Part shown: positions 56,965-64,000 of the stretch, piece by piece
Position numbering within the stretch: the stretch's first letter is position 1
Layout: each line of letters begins with the position of its first letter
Assembly: GCA_021234155.1 (NCBI GenBank)
Contig: JAJEKV010000006.1
Coordinates: 11,935,318-11,999,317, forward strand
Direction: 5' to 3'
Length of the DNA: 64,000 nt
Source of the DNA: Isoetes taiwanensis
Lineage: Eukaryota > Streptophyta > Lycopodiopsida > Isoetales > Isoetaceae
Notes under the pieces: model-generated
Told to the model about the DNA's origin: nothing
Database searches by the model: none
Seen by the model: the letters and a program-made list of their open reading frames with translations, nothing else
Translations under genes and position numbers: made by a program

Positions 56965-57498
56965 TTGGACACCTTTTGCGAAAAGCATCTCTTGCGTGCC
57001 CGATCATTTCCTTGGGCCGGTAAGCTCTATTCCGTGATCTTCGAATCGCTTTACTCCGCCATCTTGGAAGCAAGTACCTCGCAGTCATCTCCCTCCTCTT
57101 GCCCAAAATTCTATACTGATGCCCAAACCCAGACCCTAGTGAGCGCATGTATGGCGCATGTAGTGGAAACAGAGGCTTGTGGGACTACCGATGTGAAGGT
57201 GATTGATAAAAATCATGATGCCACACAAGAGCAAGCACAGGAGCACAGTCCCATGCAAGAGGATCTTAGGAACACGGCAGACCGGCAGAAGCTTGAATTT
57301 GCTTGGGCAGCGGTGAAGCCGAAGCTTGAATTTGGCGCCATGATTGTCGGTAAGTTGCCAGAGGCAAGTCCTATCGGCGGTACTTCGATCGATGTAGTCC
57401 GTGGAAGTCACCGAAGACACCCGATTCGGAGGATCTCTCTTCACACGAGATCGCATATTATGCGAGAGGCTATATTCAAAGGCCCGCCATGGTTTTGA
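56965..57498 (+). CDS. Hypothetical protein frame, 177 residues
   Basis: One of the longest uninterrupted frames in the window, in locally GC-richer DNA. It starts MDTFCEKHLLRARSF and has a glutamine- and glutamate-rich middle (DATQEQAQEHSPMQEDL, residues about 84-100). A direct repeat KLEFAWAAVKPKLEFGAMI occurs at about 110-128, and it ends in an arginine-rich part. No signal peptide, membrane span or zinc motif is visible, and no family is recognised. It lies directly after a 198 bp tandem duplication. It could be an exon, a captured gene piece in an element, or chance in GC-rich DNA. Confidence 0.25.
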   Translation: MDTFCEKHLLRARSFPWAGKLYSVIFESLYSAILEASTSQSSPSSCPKFYTDAQTQTLVSACMAHVVETEACGTTDVKVIDKNHDATQEQAQEHSPMQEDLRNTADRQKLEFAWAAVKPKLEFGAMIVGKLPEASPIGGTSIDVVRGSHRRHPIRRISLHTRSHIMREAIFKGPPWF

Positions 57499-57960
57499 GA
57501 TCTCATTTTGTCCCAGTAAGGGGTTGGAGCCACATCGAGGCCAATAAGAGAAGAGATCCAGTGTATTTTATTCCGCTGCAGAAGAATCAGTTCGAACCGC
57601 ACGGACTCTACTATAACTGTTTTGAACAAAAAAGATGGAAGGGATCACCTTCTCCGTGAAAGACACCCATTGTTATATCTTTTGGGTAAATATATAAGAG
57701 GAAAAACCATATTTTTAAAGGTTAACCATATGGCTTGTATTGAAATACATCATAACCATATATCACTTGAAAGATTTTCATTCTCGGGAGCTTTCCTTTC
57801 ATGCGAGAGCTATAGGGAAAAAAGCAGAAATGAAGTTGGGCATTAATTGCGGTTTGATGTATACTCATTCTATTGGAGGAGGCTTATGGGGACAAGGATC
57901 GTCGCCCGAGACCGGTGGCCTCAGAACCCATGGTTTGGTTATGTTTAGCTCATATACATG
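57499..57960. other. Unassigned stretch
   Basis: Small overlapping frames on the plus strand (57,622-57,846; 57,740-58,027) without domains. Confidence 0.35.
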
Positions 57961-58136
57961 TGTTTGCACACTTATTATCATTTCTGTTATGTTTTGTCAT
58001 GTTCATATTTTTTCTTTGTCACGGTGATCGGGCTTATGCCCCATCTTTTGTATTTATCTGATGTATTGTGACCGTCTCATAGGCCAGTTGGCCTCCGTGG
58101 ACGTTAAAATATACTTCCTTCCTTCCTTCCTTCCTT
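57961..58136 (+). repeat. (TTCC)n microsatellite, possible LINE-type tail
   Basis: Six TTCC units lie at 58,112-58,136. Just before them, ATAGGCCAGTTGGCCTCCGTGGACGTTAAAATATAC and a pyrimidine-rich segment with GGCTTATGCCCC resemble the short-palindrome 3' ends of plant non-LTR elements. That reading is tentative; the microsatellite is certain. Confidence 0.6.
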
Positions 58137-58777
58137 ATGATTTAGTTATCGTATTTCATGGACATACTAATAAGTATATCTAGAGGGTGCATACTCTGGG
58201 CAATGAGTTTCGTGCAACTTTTTAATAGTTAACACCCATATATTCATGGCATGCAAGAGACGAGTTGTGTGCTTTAGGGTTAGAGAAAGGTGACTTTATG
58301 GTGGTTTTTCAGACTATGAATAAAAAATTTCCATTGCAAATTGAAAAGGATGCCTTGCTGGACTGAGGCCGGCGTTCAGATGAAGACAAGGGTTTTAGCA
58401 CCCGACAAGGGGAGTCATAGTGTTTTTGAACAAGATACTACATGGCTTGTGCTTTTGCTTATATTTTCGGATCTCAATCAGACGAGGGGTATTTGTGGAT
58501 CTGGCATAAGTAGAGGATACTATGGAGATGAATCAGGCTGGAGTATGCTTTCTAAATATTTTTGGCTTTGATGGGTCTGAAATTTCTTGAAATAAATGAT
58601 GCAAATCAAGCAGATGATAGCCGATTTCTCCTAGAGACTTGCCATCGATTTTGTAATTTCAAGCTTTTTAAATATCTGCCAACAGTAGTAGATCAAGTCT
58701 TTAGGCCAAGAATATTCAGGTTAGTACACGCAATGTCATCGATTCGCGTAGCGGATTGACATTTTTGCACAAGACGA
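58137..58777. other. Non-coding stretch
   Basis: Frames at 58,341-58,571 and 58,562-58,759 lack domains. Nothing else is seen. Confidence 0.35.
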
Positions 58778-58904
58778 GCATGCATGCGTCGTATGCATGC
58801 ATCGCATGCATTTTTAGGCCGTTCATCAGGTTGGGGGATCGCTATTTATTGCAGAGTTCTTCATCGACGTTTCATCGGCGCTTTCTCATCTCTCAGAAGT
58901 ATCC
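58778..58904 (+). promoter_or_regulatory. Promoter-like segment with clustered CATGCATG (RY-type) motifs
   Basis: CATGCATGC (58,779), ATGCATGC (58,793) and GCATGCAT (58,804) lie within 34 bases. CTATTTATT at 58,842-58,850 could be a TATA box, about 55 bases before ATG at 58,905. In seed-plant genes RY motifs bind B3-domain factors; that these work so here is inference. Confidence 0.4.
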
Positions 58905-59246
58905 ATGGCTCCCACCCTCCTCCCCTTAAAATTGTTATTATATGTTCATATTTGTTATAATTGTCGCGTGGCACGCGTGACCAGCCCCTCGCTTTTTCGA
59001 GGCGTAAATGTTATTTTTTGTCGTGTGGCACGCGTGACCAGCCCCTCGCTTTTCGAGGTTTTTTCTCGATTGGTTTTTTTGTTTGTGTTGTGCAGGTCCA
59101 GAGGTGATGCACGACTTCGGTATTCTCTGTGGAGCGTGGGTTTTTTTTTTGTGGGAACGTTTAGCAGCCCTGCGTTGTCCAAGCCCCTTGCCGAGATTTT
59201 ATCGCTAGGGTTTTTCCTCGAAAACCCGAAAGGGCGGGGTTTTTAA
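58905..59246 (+). CDS. Hypothetical frame downstream of the RY cluster
   Basis: The frame begins MAPTLLPLKLLLYVHI, a hydrophobic N-terminus, in a fair start context (CCATGGCT). It then runs through two copies of a 56 bp repeat, so the protein contains RVARVTSPSLF twice. The remainder is phenylalanine- and leucine-rich and reads like untranslated sequence; TCGCTAGGGTTTTTC near 59,205 is of a kind common in plant 5' leaders. No family is recognised. A short first exon ending before the repeats is possible. Confidence 0.2.
   Translation: MAPTLLPLKLLLYVHICYNCRVARVTSPSLFRGVNVIFCRVARVTSPSLFEVFSRLVFLFVLCRSRGDARLRYSLWSVGFFFVGTFSSPALSKPLAEILSLGFFLENPKGRGF
58963..59070 (+). repeat. Tandem duplication, 56 bp unit with CACGCGTG
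   Basis: GTCG(C/T)GTGGCACGCGTGACC and AGCCCCTCGCTTTT(T)CGAGG occurs at 58,963 and 59,019, nearly identical. Each copy holds the palindrome CACGCGTG and a CTCG...CGAGG stem. Confidence 0.9.
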
Positions 59247-61505
59247 TCCCGGCGATAAGCTCTTGGCAGGTACACTAGCCAACATCTGTAACACACAATT
59301 TTATTTGGGGTCTAGGTGTTATAATTGGATATTCCCTATGTTTTTCATTTTTTGGGTAGCCTGCGATGTGCAGCTAACCACCCTATACCATTGTAGCAAA
59401 ACTGCCGAGATGAATGAAAAGCCTATCTATCGGGATGTTGTTGGTTTCATCGCGAAATCGCAAGAATGGCATAAGAATGGCCCCATGTTTCCTTAATCTC
59501 CAGCTATGAAGAATGTAGCTTCCAGTTTTAAAGCTTCATGGACCAATTATGATCCTTCTTAAGGGCTGGTAGGTTCTGCCGTCTAGAGGAGTTTATATTG
59601 CCCTCCCGAAAAATTCCATCCTCTGACATTTCTTTGTACTAAATAGGATATAGATATCATATCTACCATAGTATATGACATGCAGGTCATGGAAAACATT
59701 GGGTTCTAGCTGCATAACTATAGGTTATAGCTGGAGCTATAAATCGGAGCTATAAATCAAGTAGAAAATCTAGGATAGTAAGTTCTATTTTTTGTCGCTT
59801 ACATGTAGTTGCTGAAAGAGCAAATTAAAGGAGCTCCACTTCTTGTTTTCATTTGGGAAGACGAAAATGTAGTATATTATGACTGGCTTGTTGGAACTAT
59901 GGATGCATGATGACAAACTTGTTATATCGTACATATGGTGATGTTTTGATACTGGTTTGTTCTACAAGCAATAGCAACAAATGACCTCTACTTTGTTTGT
60001 CGAAATCGGCTTTGCAAAAATTGCCCACTCTACTAAAAAGCACAATGGTCTCTGCTTGTGATCTGTGTTGCCGCTTCCCTAATGTTGCCCTTTCCTCATG
60101 GTTGATAACATCCCTTTGGGACAATCATTCATTTACACTACCATTTCTTAATGTATAGTCACTTTTAATTTACACTTGCATTACTATTTTCTTATGTATA
60201 GCCACAATTGTTTCTTTTTCATGCAACTAACCATGAGAAGGATGGCAAGAAACAAACACGGTGCGAGCTCATCAGCATGAATAGGGATGGTGCAGGTAAA
60301 AGGCATCGCATAGGGGATGAATCAGCATGTACATTCATGTCAAACATATCAATAACATGTTTTCAACACGTATAATATCATTAGAAATGTTTTCTACTTT
60401 GTTTATCAATCCCTACACAATTCCCAGGGTCTCCAATGGGCCAATTTTTTTTTTGAATAAACACAAACCATTACATCCAACATTTTAAAATAAAATTCCC
60501 CCTGAAACCTCCTTTGGTTTGGATGCATATTCGCACGGAGAGTGATGTAGTGCAGTGAGAGCTGTTGGATAGGCATATTCACGACTTATTTTTTGATTTG
60601 GATTTTCTTTTATTTTTCCATTTACAAACGACTGATAACTTATGTCAATGTAAGAGTAAAATGATTCAAAGTCATCCTCTAAAAAATCATACTATGAAAG
60701 GTTACCATGATATGGAATCACCTCAAAAACAACACGTAAAAAAAGCATAGTGTTTGTTCTCAAGAAATCAAAAAACGTTTGTATACTTGAGACCATTTAT
60801 TTATAAAATTAAGAACTCCCTCGTATTAATCGATTTCAGTTTCAATTGCGGGATATAAACACCTCATGAGCTATTATACTCATTAAAAATAATCAATGCT
60901 CATGATCTTGAGGTTTAGAGTAAACTTTCTAGTGTCCATTCCAAGTTATCTGTTAAATTACGCATTCCATGGATTTCATAAACCTATGCATTGAATATGG
61001 TGAACTCAAAACTTGTATTTTCAAACTTCTCAAGTTGTTGAAGCAATACAAAAGAATGAAGAACAAATATAAAAAAGCTATAACTATGAAAAATAAAGGT
61101 AGACTGCTACGTCTGTTTCCTATTGCTGGTCCACATGGTTTGGGATCATCCAAAAAGCCAGAATATCCTCATCTTAATTGGTTTTAAACTCGTCTTAAGA
61201 ATTTATAAGTCCCATGTATAGTACTCTATTTGAAAAAATTAGTTGGTTGCTAGAATTGCACTATGTAATGGTAATGCTGAAGCACAAGCAAATTGAACCT
61301 ATATGAATCTGCATTCACCCTTTCCAAAATTATGTTAGAGAAAGTAGAAAATCACCATATCATTGTATAAGTGACGAATAAAGAATAAAAAGAATTGGTA
61401 ATGATAATTAGAGAGATTTACTTCTATACTTGATTTGTCTAATTGTGGACTATAATGATCCATTCCTATCTATATTCAAGTCTTACATATAGTAGTATGT
61501 TATTT
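59247..61505. other. Non-coding stretch with a T-run
   Basis: A T-run of about ten near 60,447, followed by GAATAAACACAAACC, could be the start of another minus-strand retroelement tail. Short TAGCTGGAGCTATAAATC(G/A) duplications lie at 59,725-59,760. No gene is recognised. Confidence 0.4.
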
Positions 61506-61950
61506 TTAACATCAAATTGGAGATCTATGTTGCCAATGAAGCTTAAATTCATAAAAATTATAGTCTATCATGAAAGACAAGCTAAAGTTACTATTATTAT
61601 ACCTAAAATAGGAACTCTTAAGCAGCAAATACATGTCCTAAGTTTATGATAGTAAAAAATAGGAGATTTCATCGTGTGTTTTGCACTAAGATAACACAAA
61701 CTATATTTTGAACTTCTATCACATGTTTTGTCAATCATGAGTTTAAAAAGAATGTTATCTTGTTTTAAAATATGGCAAGCCTAACTACAAACCAGAAATG
61801 GCCCATGTCTACTTTAAATCAAATCTTGTACATAACGTGTTACTTTAACATGAAATTCAAAGTCTATGTTGCCATGGAAGGGTCACATTCATAAAAAAAT
61901 ATTGCCTATAATAAAGGATGAGTTTTTGTACTATTACCTTAACTAAACTC
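61506..61950 (+). repeat. Diverged direct duplication, offset about 339 bp
   Basis: ACATCAAATTGGAGATCTATGTTGCCAATGAAG, TTCATAAAAATTATAGTCTAT and ACTATTATTATACCT at 61,508-61,605 match ACATGAAATTCAAAGTCTATGTTGCCATGGAAG..., TTCATAAAAAAATATTGCCTAT and ACTATTACCTT at 61,848-61,945. Confidence 0.7.
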
Positions 61951-62325
61951 TAATTTTGTGTACTGGCAACCACTTCTAAATATAAAGAATACATGGTTAT
62001 TCACTATATTTAAGTTGATAAAATTCTTTATTATGTAGATATAAGTGGAGTGTGTCATTTATTGCCCTTAGAAAGCTTATATATGAGTTTATTTAAACTA
62101 CTTTAGTTCTATTTTTGTCCTGGATTCTGTGTCGAATCTTCTTTCATGAAAATTGAGATCAACATGACTTATGGACACTTTAAAAAATTATTGGATCATA
62201 GCTCTTAGAGTTGACAAGCTATGGCCGCAAGTGTTACGTCAAAACTTATTATAATAAAGGAGAAACAATTCAAAACCTCAAACAGCTTTTTTGAGCTAAA
62301 TATGGTTTGCCGACTTCATATGTAG
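61951..62325. other. AT-rich stretch
   Basis: No gene or repeat supported. Confidence 0.4.
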
Positions 62326-63315
62326 CATAATAACATGGGGGTTCTAGGGGGATTTGATATGGATGTAAAAATGACCATTTCCTGAAACCATACACCATAT
62401 ATCCCTAAAACAATTGAATGGGTTGTTATAAAAAAAAATATAGATTCAAGATAGAAAATAATCACATTAGCTCACTGAATATATTGGTTAAAGTAATCTT
62501 ATTAGGACATTGAGTTATTTTGATAGAGGTTCGAGCCCCCATATTTCATATTCTAAAATCTTATTCAAAGCCATATAGGGGTTCGATATTCTCTCAAAAC
62601 CTTAGGCGAACTCGTATTTTATATTTCAAAATCATAGGTGCCTCTAATCATAAATGACCATAAGCGAAACGAGAGGTGTCCAGAGGTCCCAACGTATGAT
62701 CTGGGCCATAGGATCGACGGATCTAATGACTGTGGTAGTCCAGGGTGCTCCTCGTTTAGAAATATGTAGCACAATAACAGGGGGTTCCAGGAGGATTTGA
62801 TATGGATGTAAAAAAGGATTTGATATGGATGTAAAAATGACAATCTTGAAACAATAGACTATATATCCCTAAAATCATTGAATGGGTTGTTATAAAAAAA
62901 AAACATAGATTCAAGGTAGAAAATAGTCACATTAGCTCACTGGGTATATTGGTTAAAGTAGTCTTATTAGGACATTGAGTTATTTTGGTAGAGGTTTGAG
63001 CCCCCGTATTTCATATTCTAAAATCTTTGGCAAAGTTGTATAGAGGTTTGATATTCTCTCAAAACCTTAGGCGAACTCGTATTTCATATTTCAACCATAA
63101 GCGAAACGAAAGATGCCCAGAGGTCCCAACATACGATCTGGGCCGTAGAATTGACGGATCTAACGACTGTGGTAGTCCAGGGTGCATCTTGTTTAGAATA
63201 TGTAGTACAATAACAGGGGGTTCTAGGAGGATTTGATATGGATGTAAAAAAGGATTTGATATGGATGTAAAAATGACAATCCTAAAATCATAGACCATAT
63301 ATCGCTAAAACCATT
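62326..63315 (+). repeat. Tandem repeat, about 440 bp unit, with tRNA-like (SINE-like) segment
   Basis: Units start with TAG(C/T)A(C/T)AATAACAGGGGGTTC at 62,326, 62,767 and 63,206 (the last is partial). Inside the two full units is TTAGCTCACTG-ATATTGGTTAAAGTA (62,467; 62,932), and about 60 bases later AGAGGTTCGAGCCCCC or AGAGGTTTGAGCCCCC (62,525; 62,990). These resemble the A box (TAGCTCAGTTGG) and B box (GGTTCGANTCC) of a tRNA. An extra 21-base duplication (GGATTTGATATGGATGTAAAA twice) marks units two and three. Each copy is too diverged for a functional tRNA. Confidence 0.8.
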
Positions 63316-63323
63316 GAATGGGG

Positions 63324-64000
63324 TTTTTTTTTTTTTTTTTTTTTTTGAGAGTAAGAGTAAATTTTTCCATTAATCAAGAAACACAGTACATAGATCTGCT
63401 TTGATCAGCAGATTAAAGCATATCAAAGATCTTTATACATAAACGTCCATCAAAATGTTGAGATGTGTAGTGTGAAGAGTATGTAGCAGAAATTAGACCC
63501 TGAGGTGATGTGAATTGGTCAAAAGGTACTTGTTGAGTAGAAATAGTCTTCCAAAAATGAGATAGTCTTCAAAAATGTGTGGAGATCGCGACCCCAACCA
63601 GTAATTAATGTTAAAACCTGAAAGTAACATCAACCAAAATTCTGCAAGATTAGGAGATACCATTGAGCAATTAATGTCTTAGCGTACTTTGGATTGGAAG
63701 TCGATAGAAGGATGAGGCTAACGGTCCGAAATGAAAGGGAGTCAAGCTTAGAGTTGAAGAAGGCATAGAAAGAGTCACAGATCCAAAGGTGTAACTACCA
63801 AGAATTCAGCCGGCAAAGAATGCTATCCATGCAAGATAGGTCGATACTGAAAACAAAGCAAGGAACCAAAACAAATCAACAGCCAAAGTGTAGCCTCGGA
63901 GGTCCTAATCTTGAGAATTGTTCCTCGGTCATGTATCTATGGTACATGGAGAGAAGTCAAACATAGTGTAGACTTGCACCACTTCTCTGGGCAGAACATT
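63324..64000 (-). mobile_element. Retroelement 3' region with long T-run (poly-A on minus strand)
   Basis: Twenty-three T at 63,324-63,346, followed by GAGAGTAAGAGTAAATTTTTCCATTAATC. The same layout (T-run, GAGGATAAGAAGTAGACTTTTTATTGG) occurs at 28,972. On the minus strand this is a 3' untranslated end with poly-A tail, entering the window from the right. No coding part is reached before base 64,000. It inserted directly at the end of the 440 bp tandem repeat. Confidence 0.6.

Noticed and set aside
62467-62541. Functional tRNA gene
   Set aside because: Box-like motifs are present, but no acceptor stem or intact anticodon stem could be paired, and it recurs as part of a 440 bp tandem unit.

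Overview
The window looks like land-plant nuclear DNA, AT-rich and dominated by transposable elements. Every recognisable protein fragment belongs to a plant-type family: an L1-like LINE, a Mutator-like (MULE) transposase with a SWIM finger, a BED/DUF659 hAT transposase, a Ty1/copia retrotransposon and a plant-style PHD-like zinc-finger gene with a GTATGT-type intron donor. No prokaryotic operon or organellar gene set is visible, and I cannot place the genus. Almost every coding region carries frameshifts or stops, so this is either old repeat-derived DNA, an indel-rich uncorrected assembly, or both.

Layout. 1-1133: 3' half of a LINE on the minus strand. 1.1-13.5 kb: AT-rich sequence with small tandem duplications and a purine tract. 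13.5-15.9 kb: MULE transposase pseudogene with a probable intron. 16.6-20.2 kb: a large minisatellite domain made of an array of short hairpin units, a CAATGTT/CAATGGTT array, a 1.8 kb spacer and a longer hairpin array. 20.2-24.4 kb: mostly non-coding, with several local tandem duplications. 24.5-25.8 kb: GC-richer segment with an acidic, serine-rich exon that looks like a real gene. 28.8-32.4 kb and 37.4-39.4 kb: retroelement 3' tails, degenerate LTR/primer-binding-site junctions and a hAT transposase pseudogene flanked by a roughly 350 bp repeat that recurs inverted at 55.4-55.8 kb. 34.8-35.5 kb: repeated GATCACACC...GGTGTGATC inverted motifs.

The best-defined structure is a complete copia insertion at 46,210-50,899: LTRs of 248 and 232 bp, a perfect 5-bp target duplication ATAGC, and gag, protease, integrase, RT and RNase H remnants in order. 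It sits in the 3' part of a minus-strand PHD-like gene (exons at 51,956-51,799 and from about 51,219). When the element and one target copy are ignored, the exon frame continues on the far side to 46,081, so the element probably interrupts the gene's last exon.

The right end (52-64 kb) holds further tandem duplications, a hypothetical 177-residue frame, a CATGCATG-rich promoter-like segment at 58.8 kb, a roughly 440 bp tandem repeat carrying tRNA-like A- and B-box motifs at 62.3-63.3 kb, and a T-run starting a minus-strand retroelement 3' tail that runs off the window. Most of the interest lies in repeat biology: palindromic minisatellites, nested elements and a gene-disrupting young retrotransposon.
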